From Herbidospora cretacea (GTDB taxonomy: Bacteria > Actinomycetota > Actinomycetes > Streptosporangiales > Streptosporangiaceae): a DNA stretch of 64,000 bases. The DNA is taken from assembly GCF_001570605.1 (NCBI RefSeq), contig NZ_BBXG01000004.1, positions 1 to 64,000 of the forward strand, in the 5' to 3' direction. Below are positions 37,801 to 46,254 of this stretch, piece after piece (the stretch's first letter is position 1; the number at the start of each line of letters is the position of its first letter). Both the position numbers and the translations under genes were made by a program. Under the pieces are notes generated by a model. The model made no database searches. It was not told where the DNA came from and saw only the letters and a program-made list of their open reading frames with translations.

Positions 37801-39863
37801 TGATGACCGCACGCCGCCAATCCCAGGAACGCCCGGTCGGCCAGGATCCTGGCCGCACGCGGGTCCGGATGGCGGTGCGCGTGGGCCTCCACTTGGGACC
37901 AGAGGCCGGCCACGCCGCCGCCTCCGGTGTGGATGCGGGCGGCGGCCTGGGTGGCGAAGACCGCGCCCAGGATGGTTCCGGGCGCCTCCGCCGCCACCCG
38001 GGCGGCCACCTGCCCGGCCCACGCCCACGCGTTCTCGCGGGCCACCCGCTCTTCGAGGAGCTGCCACGACGCCCCCGGATCGGCGCTCAGCCGCACGGCC
38101 GCGATCACCGTCGCGGCGGAGACCTCGGTCAGGGACGGGGCGGCGTCGATCACGTCGGCCGCGTCCTGGCCGAGCCGCCGGGTGTTGACCGGGAAACGGG
38201 CCGAGGCGACGCGGCGGACGCGGTCGCGCAGATGGTCCTCGATCTCCAGGATCTCCGGGCGGCCGGTCTCGTCCAGGCCCGCCACCCGCATCCACTCCTG
38301 GGCGGCCAGCCCGAGGAAGACCGCCTCCGGGTCGAGGTTCAGGCGGGTCAGCGCGGGCCGGACCAGCGGCAGGTCGAACCGGCCCAGCTCGGCGGCCACT
38401 GCGAGCGCCCGGTTCACCCCCTGGTCGCCCAGGCGGCCGATGAGGCGGCGTTCCACGTAGGGGTCTCCGGGGGCGGCCAGCAGCTCGGCCGGGTCCAGAG
38501 TGGGATCGCTCAGCGCCCATTCCGCGTAAGCGGACAGGTCGAAGGGGTTCACCCGGTCCCCGGCCGACGCCCGCGCCAGGACCGCCGGGACCAGGGGCTC
38601 GGGCACCTCGCGGAAGGCCAGGTACTCTTCGGCCTCCTCCGGCGTGAAGCCGCTGATCAGGTGGACGGCCACGAAGTCCTTCCGCGACAGTTCCGGGCCC
38701 GCGTAGGGCGTGCCGTCGGGCGGGGGGACGAGCCGGCGGCGTCCGGCGAGCAGCGCCCGCACCGACGGGGCCCGGCGGTGCACCTGTTCGAGGAGGTTCC
38801 AGGTCGTCTCGATGGCCGGGGCCGGGGAGCCGGGCGGGTGGAGTTTGGCCAGTTCCTCGCAGGTGTCCAGGACGAGGAGCACATACGGCGCGCCCAGCGA
38901 TTCGACGAAGGACGCGAACGCGGCGGCCATGCCCTCGATGAGCGGCCGCTCCCGCCCGGTCAGGCGGACGCCGCGCGAGGACTCCTCGTGCAGTTCGCCG
39001 GCCGCGTCGAGGAACCGCCGGTAGCGGCCCTCCACCTCGCGCGTGACCCCGAAGCCCAGCAGCTCCCCGGCCAGCGCCAGCAGCACCTCGCCGGGCCGGG
39101 CCTCCGGATAGCGAGGGTCCAGGTGGTCGAAGTCGACCCGGGCCACCGGGATCTCCGGCAGGCCCCGTTCGGCGGCGAACCGCCCTCCGGCCAGGTAGCG
39201 GACCAGCATGGTCTTCCCGGCCCCGCCCGCACCGAGCAGGTGCAGGGCCCATCGGGGCGCGCCGGGGGACAGCAGGGTCTCCACGGCCGACTCGAACTCG
39301 GCGCGGTTGCGGTAGTGGCGCAGGAACCGGGCGTCCTCGGCCTCCCTCATGGCGCGGTCGACCCGCCGGCGGGCCCGGCGGGCGCTGCCTTCGAGCGGTC
39401 CTCCGAGCACCTCGCCGAGCAGCTGCGCCGTGGCCACGAGCCGGGAGGCCGCGCCGACGTTCGCCGCGGCGGCCACGGCGTTCAGCAAGCTCAGGCCCGA
39501 GGCGTCGGCCCGGTGCACGGTGACCACGGCGCGCCATTCGTCGAGGCCGGGCACCTGGCTCGTCCAGCCGAGCATGCGTTCCAGCTCGCGCTCCACCAGG
39601 GTTCCGTGTTCGCGGCGGAGGAACTCCCCGACCTCCCGCCGGCGGCTGGACCGCAGCCAGGAGGACCGCTCGCCGCTCAGCAGGGTCCGGGACTCCGTCA
39701 GGCCCGCGTCCTCCAGGGCCTGGATCATGTCCTCGGGCAGCAGGGCCAGTCCCGGCGTCCACTCGGGCAGCAGGGCGATCCTGGCCAGGAGCTCGGGCGG
39801 GAACCGCCTCAGCTCCTCCGCCGACCGCCGGGCGAGGGCGGCCTCGAGCTCCGCCGGGGTCAT
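34830..39863 (-). CDS. Large STAND-type P-loop ATPase with WD40-like repeats
   Basis: This 1677-residue protein has an alpha-helical N-terminal region (1-195), a P-loop NTPase module with Walker A GAGGAGKT (Lys217), Walker B VLLVLDTCEE (Asp333), a following arginine finger-like segment GRRR and winged-helix/helical sections, then about six WD40-like blades at residues 740-1000 (for example VAAGHQNGEVSAWNLDG, LASVAKDGRVRVWNMDG). A helical TPR-like stretch and a C-terminal beta-rich domain of about 330 residues with no known match follow. STAND ATPases oligomerise on sensing a signal; the WD40 part is a likely sensor or scaffold. The ATG overlaps the CHAT stop by 4 bases. It is the probable switch of the operon. 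Confidence 0.85.
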   Translation of the reverse strand: MTPAELEAALARRSAEELRRFPPELLARIALLPEWTPGLALLPEDMIQALEDAGLTESRTLLSGERSSWLRSSRRREVGEFLRREHGTLVERELERMLGWTSQVPGLDEWRAVVTVHRADASGLSLLNAVAAAANVGAASRLVATAQLLGEVLGGPLEGSARRARRRVDRAMREAEDARFLRHYRNRAEFESAVETLLSPGAPRWALHLLGAGGAGKTMLVRYLAGGRFAAERGLPEIPVARVDFDHLDPRYPEARPGEVLLALAGELLGFGVTREVEGRYRRFLDAAGELHEESSRGVRLTGRERPLIEGMAAAFASFVESLGAPYVLLVLDTCEELAKLHPPGSPAPAIETTWNLLEQVHRRAPSVRALLAGRRRLVPPPDGTPYAGPELSRKDFVAVHLISGFTPEEAEEYLAFREVPEPLVPAVLARASAGDRVNPFDLSAYAEWALSDPTLDPAELLAAPGDPYVERRLIGRLGDQGVNRALAVAAELGRFDLPLVRPALTRLNLDPEAVFLGLAAQEWMRVAGLDETGRPEILEIEDHLRDRVRRVASARFPVNTRRLGQDAADVIDAAPSLTEVSAATVIAAVRLSADPGASWQLLEERVARENAWAWAGQVAARVAAEAPGTILGAVFATQAAARIHTGGGGVAGLWSQVEAHAHRHPDPRAARILADRAFLGLAACGHQVGLGERLPEIAGRGEAPSGSIVAALDGYLTWGAWEELRDEDVAAASGEGTFAEGLGPITHFAMTPRGDRLAAAHGSRLLTSWHVVDGLSAQWRGAYPRGIDAVALSPAGDSPVVAMDRTLALDGVSPTVTTPSRITCLAAAPDAPWVAAGHQNGEVSAWNLDGSRHTWGGSDRRALPGNRSPIADLCVAPGNTWLASVAKDGRVRVWNMDGTLRTILSALRVGPEHAVRVHASPDGTCILTAGRDGLLRLFLADGTQIGVADRPVVPYGVADPGPHRLTATAGARIVRWDGERVGSVMAAPTAAGVVAPDGTWFSGTGDGGARTWTPDRRLLAATLGQRALLAWQRGDLELARGLSEEAVRAYPDDSGDGIGKWTDWRPPPGLASRLLLLRDVLSEEPEVRRWSDLPPEAITDIDTERLHAWRVAAGNGERPPEPEVLDLLTRRDAYSASRRPATWLHHVTPSLVEAVAEAWRIRGEPERAAALLRDRIEEAVATGDDPDTVERCQIALIRLARRMRSLDLFPETTALARSGTPLVQAEAWITLALCTGEQPSSPAQAGSWYGWWQAQDRHSLAGGWPPAPRLAAEPGIPWSIAGRAVEEYAAAHDPDLVIAPPGHPRPVLPGRGNRARALVADAEILAMRDPEEAIPRLAQAAGLFRELGSPVEACQSELIALLAARRLSPTGPPPAETHVADQDVERLPSAWRYRHRMLRFHPGEEVILGDGDPVELRFGAPLIRPAEERNTFARVGRVERLVARVCPVTVSVSSDARYHRVTEYRPHLLVRWGPGWRLPLGGVLRLRVSADLDSAPWELEMWDHGSMAFRDVPGLLPGGRPETVPAEEDPHSPLVHLQGTAVQTSAGVRLRLTGETALTAPHRFSPRYRSLVVLQPEVVDSGPRELSQAERGRFTGLARDFAAQKAEAVLVLPLLPDAVSDAVRRVIAGCRTRPKDLLRLQRTIRGLIFEAGGDRAAAADVILFLRTKKDEYVAPH

Positions 39864-41782
39864 GGTTCGTACCGGAGGCCGTGGAGGCGCGCGTAGGCGT
39901 GCCAGGCCTCGGAGTCGTTGTGGCTGTGGAAGACCTGGAGCGCGGCCAGGGCGTGGACCATGCGGTAGAGGTCGGTCTTGATCAGCCCGGGGCGGCCCTT
40001 CATCAGGCGGCGGAAGCTCTCCTTGAGCTCGTCGGGGTCGCGGCCGGGCGGGGCGTAGTAGGTGCGGCGATAGGCCTGGTCGGGGTGCCACTCCTGGAGC
40101 AGCACCCACTGGAAGCCCAGGGCGGCCTCCTCGTCGGAGAAGGGCTCCAGTTCGAGGAACGCGCACCACGGCATCCCGGACTTCTCCTCCCGGAAGTTGC
40201 GCAACGGGTAGCAGGCGCTCAGCTCGGCCGTGACGATCACCGGCGCCGGACGCCCGGGGGTGCCCAGACCGGCCGGGGTCAGCAGGTCGAGCAGGCCCTT
40301 GTCCCGTTCGGTCCAGCCCAGCGCGTCGACCCACAGGTGCAGGGCCTCGGCCAGGACGGCCACCCGGGTGTGCTCGCCGAACGGCGGCCCGAGGGACTGG
40401 GCCGCGGCCGCCAGGTCCGCGAGGTCGGCGGCGAGCAGGGAGTCGATCTGGCCGGGGCTCAGGACCTCGCCGGCCGCCGCGAAGCGCTCGACCCCCGACT
40501 TGAGGGCCTGCCGGGCGCGGACGGGATCGGCCAGGTCGACCGGGTCGAGGCAGCGCATCTCGGTCACCGGCAGGCCCAGGCGCTCACCGGCCCTGATCGC
40601 GTGGATGAGGATCTCGGCCACCACCTGCCGCAGGCTGTGCGGGGCCGCGCGCTCGTTGTCGAAGGGCGCGAGCAGCAGGGGCACATGGCCCGACTGGAAC
40701 AGGCGCAGGCCGATCTCCCGGAGCAGGCGGGTGCCGCCGATGTTCTCGAAGGGGCCGCCGCTGGTGATGCCCAGCAGGGTGCGTTCGCTGCCGGGCGCCA
40801 GCACCTCGTCGAGGGCGTCGAAAATGGCGGTCCGGCCCACATAGGCGGGCGCTTCGAGGAGTTCGAGGCGTCCGGCCAGCCCGGAGATCCGCCGGACCTC
40901 GGCCAGGTCGACGGCCTGGAAGTCCTCCGGCAGGTCGTCGGTGACGTAGAGCGCCGGGAGGGCCCAGTCGGACCCGGCCGCCGACGCGGCCTGCCGGCCG
41001 TGGGCGACGGCCACGGCCACCGATTCGCCGTGGAGGAGGGCGTCGACGCAGCGGCGGGAGAACAGCCGGCACGCGTACTCGGTGATCTCGCCGCCCATCG
41101 CGACGACCACCGGGACGCCCGCGCGTAAGAGCGCCTCCACCGGTCCCGCCGTCACCGCGGAGTGGCAGATGCTCAGCACCACCGCGAGCGGCGGCCGGGC
41201 GCCCGAGGTCAGCGCCGGGGCGAGCCGGTCGGCGGGCACGAACTCGCCGCCCAGACCGATCCACAGCCCGCCGTCGGCGTCGAGGCGGCCGTGGGCGACC
41301 AGGTGGACCACGTCGGGGGAGAAGGAGGCGCACCGGTCGCTCAGCCGCCGGAGCGTAACGGCCTCCGCCACCCGGGTCTGGGCCAGGCCCTGGGCGTCGC
41401 AGTCGCGGAGCGTGCCGAGGAACATGGCCCCGGGCCTGATCACCGGGTCGGTCAGCTCGGCGCCGCTCGCGAACAGGACCTTCGGCACGTCGCGCACCGG
41501 TTCACGGAACCCCCGCACCCCCAGCCGCCGGGAGATCGCCAGCAGGGGGATGCCGTCGGCGCGCATCGCCTCCCAGCTGTGGCCTTGCAGCTCGGGTGGC
41601 AGCTCCAAGGTGAGTTCCAGGGCGCGGAAGCGGCGCAGCGCCCGCCAGGCCGGTCCGAGAAGGGCGTCGAAGAGGTCGCCTCGCAGGGACCCCAGAGGGT
41701 ACGGCCCCGCCAGCACGCTCCCCTCATGGAAGAGCGTCACAGAGCCGCCTTCCACGGTGACGATGACGCGCGCTGCCTTCAT
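39860..41782 (-). CDS. CHAT-domain (caspase-like) peptidase with degenerate NTPase-like C-terminal half
   Basis: This 640-residue protein has a beta-rich N-terminus, then a CHAT domain at about residues 90-285 with the catalytic dyad His164 (HLVAHGRLD) and Cys206 (LSICHSA), the order and context of the clan CD peptidases. From about residue 300 it continues like an AAA_16/STAND module: AYVGR, then GGPFENIGGTRLLREIG, where the expected GKT lysine is Gly350. ATP hydrolysis by this half is therefore unlikely. The start overlaps the metallopeptidase stop and its stop overlaps the STAND ATG, each by 4 bases. It should be a protease activated through the partner ATPase. Confidence 0.85.
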   Translation of the reverse strand: MKAARVIVTVEGGSVTLFHEGSVLAGPYPLGSLRGDLFDALLGPAWRALRRFRALELTLELPPELQGHSWEAMRADGIPLLAISRRLGVRGFREPVRDVPKVLFASGAELTDPVIRPGAMFLGTLRDCDAQGLAQTRVAEAVTLRRLSDRCASFSPDVVHLVAHGRLDADGGLWIGLGGEFVPADRLAPALTSGARPPLAVVLSICHSAVTAGPVEALLRAGVPVVVAMGGEITEYACRLFSRRCVDALLHGESVAVAVAHGRQAASAAGSDWALPALYVTDDLPEDFQAVDLAEVRRISGLAGRLELLEAPAYVGRTAIFDALDEVLAPGSERTLLGITSGGPFENIGGTRLLREIGLRLFQSGHVPLLLAPFDNERAAPHSLRQVVAEILIHAIRAGERLGLPVTEMRCLDPVDLADPVRARQALKSGVERFAAAGEVLSPGQIDSLLAADLADLAAAAQSLGPPFGEHTRVAVLAEALHLWVDALGWTERDKGLLDLLTPAGLGTPGRPAPVIVTAELSACYPLRNFREEKSGMPWCAFLELEPFSDEEAALGFQWVLLQEWHPDQAYRRTYYAPPGRDPDELKESFRRLMKGRPGLIKTDLYRMVHALAALQVFHSHNDSEAWHAYARLHGLRYEP

Positions 41783-42834
41783 ACCCGTACCAACCGCCCG
41801 GCGAGATCGGCTGCCAGCCGCTTCACATCCGGCCGGGGAACGGCCCCCAGCGTCCCCTCGGGCCCGCACTTCGGCAAGGCTTTGAGCAGGTTCTCGTGGA
41901 CGACCGGCGTCAGCTCCCCTGCGAACGCCGCCGCCAGCAGCCGCCGGGCGGCGGGAAGGTCGCCGAGCTTGACCAGCAGGGGATCGGGCCGCCGCAGCGC
42001 CGAGGGCCAGCCGCCGACGTCGAACGAACCCGCGAGTCTGTCCAGCCCGAGCTCCTGGAGCGGATGGCCGCGCATGTGCGACAGCCGTACGGAAAGAGGG
42101 GGATAGCCACCGACGGCCTGCTCGGGACCGCCGAGCTCGGCCACCAGCCAGGACGCCCCCGGCCCGATCATCAGGACCGACCAGGCGTCGGCGAAGACCT
42201 CCCGGGCGAACCGCCGGTCGTCGCCCAGCAGGTCGCGGGTCGCCGCCTCCAGGTCCAGGTCGAGCTGCACATGGTGCCCCACCTCGTGGGCCACGAGGCC
42301 GAGCCACCACGACTCGAAGGCCGACCACGCCGGCAGGCAGATCGCCGGGATCGGCAACTCCTTCACATAGGAGGCCGCCTCCGCGTCGGCGGGGGCGCGG
42401 AGATCGACGGGGACCGACACCCGTGGCGTCGCGAAGGCGTCGAAGCGGTGCTCGACATAGGCGAGAGGCCCGGTGGGAGGGGTCCTGCCGAGAACGGAGA
42501 ACGGCTGGGCCCAGCAGGAGCGGACCACCTCGTCGGCCGCCGCCAGCACCGGCGCCCACCGGGAGGACAGGCGCTGGTCGTATTTGGCCGAGTACCACTC
42601 GAAGATCCGGCGGACCACCAACTGGCATCGGTCCGGCCGCGCGAAATCGTCGGTCGAGAGGTAGGCCGAGCGCACCGCGCGCAGCATCTCGCCGAGCACG
42701 GTGCTCAAAACCGGGAAATGTCCCGAGAATCGGTGGAACCGCGAATCGGCCCGCCGTGCCGCGATCCACTCGCCGATCTCGTCGGCGAGCGCGTCGGCCA
42801 TGGTCAGGGAGCGGTCCAGGCGTCGGCCACGCAC
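41779..42834 (-). CDS. HExxH zinc metallopeptidase-like protein, first gene of the conflict operon
   Basis: This 351-residue protein has a zinc motif HEVGHH (His183, Glu184, His187) followed by EVFAD with Glu212 as a probable third ligand and Asp216, a gluzincin-like arrangement (HExxH, then Glu 25 residues after the second His). There is no signal peptide, so a cytosolic protease is likely. The GTG at 42834 is chosen because a TATAGT -10 box lies 6 bases upstream, which implies a leaderless transcript; an ATG at 42801 is the alternative. It is the promoter-proximal gene of the four-gene operon and overlaps the CHAT gene by 4 bases. The wider family was not identified. Confidence 0.78.
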   Translation of the reverse strand: MRGRRLDRSLTMADALADEIGEWIAARRADSRFHRFSGHFPVLSTVLGEMLRAVRSAYLSTDDFARPDRCQLVVRRIFEWYSAKYDQRLSSRWAPVLAAADEVVRSCWAQPFSVLGRTPPTGPLAYVEHRFDAFATPRVSVPVDLRAPADAEAASYVKELPIPAICLPAWSAFESWWLGLVAHEVGHHVQLDLDLEAATRDLLGDDRRFAREVFADAWSVLMIGPGASWLVAELGGPEQAVGGYPPLSVRLSHMRGHPLQELGLDRLAGSFDVGGWPSALRRPDPLLVKLGDLPAARRLLAAAFAGELTPVVHENLLKALPKCGPEGTLGAVPRPDVKRLAADLAGRLVRV

Positions 42835-42840
42835 GTCAGG

Positions 42841-42846
42841 ACTATA
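42841..42846 (-). promoter_or_regulatory. -10 element of the conflict operon (leaderless promoter)
   Basis: On the minus strand TATAGT ends 6 bases before the GTG at 42834, the spacing expected when transcription starts at the start codon. No good -35 hexamer is seen; TTGAAC lies too far upstream. Confidence 0.45.
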
Positions 42847-42900
42847 TGCTCGACCCGCCCTGCCCCAGCGGGAAGATGCCCCATTCGTGACCTGTTCAAC

Positions 42901-42919
42901 TTAGGTAAGCCTTACCTGG
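42901..42919. promoter_or_regulatory. IdeR/DmdR-type iron box between the conflict operon and sufR
   Basis: TTAGGTAAGCCTTACCTGG matches the 19-bp actinobacterial iron-box consensus (TWAGGTWAGSCTWACCTWA) at 17 of 19 positions; AGGTAAG-C-CTTACCT is a perfect palindrome. It lies 74 bases upstream of the sufR start and 66 bases upstream of the divergent metallopeptidase start, so Fe(II)-loaded regulator could affect either promoter. Confidence 0.75.
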
Positions 42920-42992
42920 GTGACAAATTGCATTACCCACGAATGCGGGGTTCCGTTTGTCGTGCGGGAAGGAATTACGGCACACTGATGTT

Positions 42993-43724
42993 GTGAAAAA
43001 CGTGACCGGGACCAGCGCAGCGGAGACCACGCGGTCTTCCGGCGTGTCCTCGGAACGGGGGACTCGGGCGCGGGTCGCGCGTCTAATCCTCGAACACGGC
43101 CCGGTCACCGCCGCCGACCTCGGCGAACGGCTCGGGCTCACCCCGGCCGCCGTCCGGCGGCACCTCGACGCCCTTCTCGCCGAAGGGATGGTCGAGACCC
43201 GGCAGGCCCACAAGAAGGGGCAGCGGGGGCGGGGCCGTCCGGCCAAGCTGTTCGGCATCACCGATGCCGGGCGCAGCGCCTTCGAACACGCCTACGACGA
43301 CCTCGCCGGCAGCGCCCTGCGGTTCCTGGAGGAACGGCTCGGGGCCGCCGCCGTCACCGAGTTCGCCCGTCAGCAGGTCGCCGGGCTGGTCGCCCGGCTG
43401 GCGCCCGCCATGCGTGCGACACCCGCCGAGCAGCGGGTGCGGATGCTGGCCGAGGCGCTGTCGGCCGACGGATACGCCGCCTCGTCCACCAAGACGGGCA
43501 CCGGCGGAGAGCAGCTCTGCCAGCACCACTGCCCGGTCGCCCACGTCGCGGCCGCGTTCCCGCAGTTGTGCGAGGCCGAGACCGAAGCGTTCGGGCGTCT
43601 CCTGGGCACGCCCGTCCAGCGGCTGGCGACCATCGCCCACGGAGACGGAATCTGCACCACCCACGTCAGCCCCCACGCGCTGGCGCGAGCCACTCGTATA
43701 GAGAGCAAGGAGCCCGGAAGGTGA
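42993..43724 (+). CDS. sufR: SUF operon regulator SufR (Fe-S cluster sensing)
   Basis: This 243-residue DeoR/ArsR-like winged-helix regulator has its DNA-binding part at residues 25-90 ([25 protein letters not shown]; wing [10 protein letters not shown]) and a C-terminal Fe-S site with Cys176, Cys180 and Cys193 (CQHHC and QLCEAE). SufR senses Fe-S status and represses the suf operon. The GTG at 42993 is chosen because similarity begins close to it and the ATTACGGCACACTGATG stretch before it could hold a -10 for a leaderless transcript. The stop overlaps the sufB GTG start (GTGA). Confidence 0.93.
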   Translation: MKNVTGTSAAETTRSSGVSSERGTRARVARLILEHGPVTAADLGERLGLTPAAVRRHLDALLAEGMVETRQAHKKGQRGRGRPAKLFGITDAGRSAFEHAYDDLAGSALRFLEERLGAAAVTEFARQQVAGLVARLAPAMRATPAEQRVRMLAEALSADGYAASSTKTGTGGEQLCQHHCPVAHVAAAFPQLCEAETEAFGRLLGTPVQRLATIAHGDGICTTHVSPHALARATRIESKEPGR

Positions 43725-45133
43725 CTGTCACCGACCGCCCGGAGCTGGAAGGCCTCGGGAACTACAAGTTCGGCTGGTCCGACCCCGACGCCGCCGGCGC
43801 CGTGGCGCGCCGCGGCCTGAACGAGGACGTCGTGCGGAACATCTCCGCGCTGAAGAACGAACCCGAGTGGATGCTCGACCTGCGTCTGAAGGGGCTGCGC
43901 CTGTTCGGCAAGAAGCCCATGCCGACCTGGGGCTCCGACCTCACGGGCATCGACTTCGACAACATCAAGTACTTCGTGCGGTCGACGGAGAAGCAGGCGG
44001 CGTCCTGGGACGAACTGCCCGAGGACATCAAGAACACCTACGACAAGCTGGGCATCCCCGAGGCCGAGAAGCAGCGGCTCATCGCGGGCGTCGCGGCCCA
44101 GTACGAGTCCGAGGTGGTCTACCACAAGATCCGTGAGGACCTTGAGGAGAAGGGTGTCATCTTCGTCGACACCGACACCGGCCTGCGCGAGCACGAGGAG
44201 CTCTTCAAGGAGTACTTCGGCTCGGTGATCCCCGTCGGCGACAACAAGTTCGCCGCGCTGAACACCGCCACCTGGTCGGGCGGCTCCTTCATCTACGTGC
44301 CGCCGAACGTCAACGTCGAGATCCCGCTCCAGGCCTACTTCCGGATCAACACCGAGAACATGGGCCAGTTCGAGCGCACGCTGATCATCGTCGACGAGAA
44401 CAGCTACGTCCACTACGTCGAGGGCTGCACCGCCCCGATCTACTCCAGCGACTCGCTGCACAGCGCGGTCGTGGAGATCGTCGTGAAGAAGGGCGCCCGC
44501 TGCCGCTACACGACCATCCAGAACTGGTCGAACAACGTCTACAACCTGGTCACCAAGCGCGCCGTGGCCTACGAGGGCGCGACCATGGAGTGGATCGACG
44601 GCAACATCGGCTCCAAGGTCACGATGAAGTACCCGGCCGTCTACCTGATGGGGGAGCACGCCAAGGGCGAGACCCTCTCCATCGCGTTCGCCGGCGAGGG
44701 CCAGCACCAGGACGCCGGCGCCAAGATGGTGCACCTGGCGCCCAACACCTCCAGCACGATCATCAGCAAGTCGGTGGCGCGCGGCGGTGGCCGCACCTCC
44801 TACCGTGGCCTGGTCCAGATCGAGGAGGGCGCCGCCGGATCGGCCTCCACGGTCAAGTGCGACGCCCTGCTGGTCGACCAGATCAGCCGCTCCGACACCT
44901 ATCCCTACGTCGACGTCCGCGAGGACGACGTGTCCATGGGCCACGAGGCGACCGTCTCGAAGGTCTCCGAGGACCAGCTCTTCTACCTGATGAGCCGCGG
45001 TCTGAACGAGGACGAGGCCATGGCCATGATCGTGCGCGGCTTCGTCGAGCCGATCGCCCGTGAACTTCCCATGGAGTACGCCTTGGAGCTCAACCGTCTG
45101 ATCGAACTTCAGATGGAAGGAGCGGTGGGCTAA
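43721..45133 (+). CDS. sufB: Fe-S cluster assembly scaffold protein SufB
   Basis: This 470-residue protein is the main scaffold subunit of the SufBC2D complex on which Fe-S clusters are built. It has the beta-helix core of the family, with [29 protein letters not shown] and the C-terminal [12 protein letters not shown]. The GTG start overlaps the sufR stop by 4 bases and follows GGAAG. There is no intein, unlike the mycobacterial SufB that carries one. Confidence 0.97.
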   Translation: MTVTDRPELEGLGNYKFGWSDPDAAGAVARRGLNEDVVRNISALKNEPEWMLDLRLKGLRLFGKKPMPTWGSDLTGIDFDNIKYFVRSTEKQAASWDELPEDIKNTYDKLGIPEAEKQRLIAGVAAQYESEVVYHKIREDLEEKGVIFVDTDTGLREHEELFKEYFGSVIPVGDNKFAALNTATWSGGSFIYVPPNVNVEIPLQAYFRINTENMGQFERTLIIVDENSYVHYVEGCTAPIYSSDSLHSAVVEIVVKKGARCRYTTIQNWSNNVYNLVTKRAVAYEGATMEWIDGNIGSKVTMKYPAVYLMGEHAKGETLSIAFAGEGQHQDAGAKMVHLAPNTSSTIISKSVARGGGRTSYRGLVQIEEGAAGSASTVKCDALLVDQISRSDTYPYVDVREDDVSMGHEATVSKVSEDQLFYLMSRGLNEDEAMAMIVRGFVEPIARELPMEYALELNRLIELQMEGAVG

Positions 45134-45135
45134 CC

Positions 45136-46254
45136 ATGGGGCTTGAGACCAAGCCGCTCGTGACCCTGCACGAGACGGCCTCCTTCGACCTGGCCGACTT
45201 CCCCGTCCCGACCGGACGTGAGGAGCAGTGGCGGTTCACGCCGCTGTCGCGGCTGAAGGGCCTCCACGACGGTTCGGCCGTCAACGACGGCAACGACCGC
45301 ACCGAGGTCCTGACCCCGTCCGGGGTGAGCTACGAGCTGGTCAGCCGGGAAGACCCCCGGATCGGCACGGCGGGCAAGCCGGCCGACCGGGTGGCGGCGC
45401 AGGCGTACAACGCGTTCGAGAAGGCCGGTGTCATCACCGTGCCCAAGGAGCTAGTGCCGTCGGAGCCGATCGTCGTCAACGTCCACGGGCAGGGCGGGAC
45501 CGTCTTCCGCCACCTGCTCGTCGACGTCAAGCCGATGGCCGAGGCGGTCGTCGTGCTCAACTACACGGGCACCGGCGTGCAGGGGGCGAACGTCGAGTTC
45601 GTCGTCGGCGACGGCGCCAAGCTCACCGTGGTGTCGAATCAGGACTGGGACCGCGACGCCGTCCAGGTGGCGCAGTACACGACGCTGGTCGGCAGGGACG
45701 CCACGTTCAAGTCGGTCGTGGTCACCCTCGGCGGCGACCTGGTGCGGATCTCGCCGCGGGTGGCCTACACGGCTCCCGGCGGGCGGGCCGAGCTGGTCGG
45801 GCTCTACTTCGCCGACGCCGGTCAGCACCTGGAGCACCGCCTCCTGGTCGACCACAGCGTGCCCAACTGCGCCTCCGACGTCACCTACAAGGGCGGCCTC
45901 CAAGGCGACGACGCCCACACGGTCTGGATCGGCGACGTGATCATCCGCGCCGAGGCCGAGGGCACCGACACCTACGAGCTCAACCGCAACCTGCTGCTGA
46001 CCGACGGCGCCCGCGCCGACTCGGTGCCGAACCTGGAGATCCTCACCGGCGAGATCGCCGGGGCGGGCCACGCGTCGGCGTCCGGGCGGCTCGACGACGA
46101 GCACATGTTCTACCTGCAGGCGCGCGGCATCCCCGCCGACGAGGCCCGCAAGCTGATCGTCCACGGCTTCTTCAACGAGCTGATCCAGCGCATCGAGGTG
46201 CCGGAGATCCAGGAGAAGGTGCTGGCCGCCGTCGAGGCGGAGCTCGCGCGATGA
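45136..46254 (+). CDS. sufD: Fe-S cluster assembly protein SufD
   Basis: This 372-residue paralogue of SufB is the partner scaffold subunit. Seen features are the N-terminal EEQWRFTPLSRLKGL segment, GANVEFVVGDGAKLTVVSNQDWD and the C-terminal DEEHMFYLQARGI-like closing motif. It lies 2 bases after sufB; its stop overlaps the Rieske gene start (ATGA). Confidence 0.96.
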   Translation: MGLETKPLVTLHETASFDLADFPVPTGREEQWRFTPLSRLKGLHDGSAVNDGNDRTEVLTPSGVSYELVSREDPRIGTAGKPADRVAAQAYNAFEKAGVITVPKELVPSEPIVVNVHGQGGTVFRHLLVDVKPMAEAVVVLNYTGTGVQGANVEFVVGDGAKLTVVSNQDWDRDAVQVAQYTTLVGRDATFKSVVVTLGGDLVRISPRVAYTAPGGRAELVGLYFADAGQHLEHRLLVDHSVPNCASDVTYKGGLQGDDAHTVWIGDVIIRAEAEGTDTYELNRNLLLTDGARADSVPNLEILTGEIAGAGHASASGRLDDEHMFYLQARGIPADEARKLIVHGFFNELIQRIEVPEIQEKVLAAVEAELAR

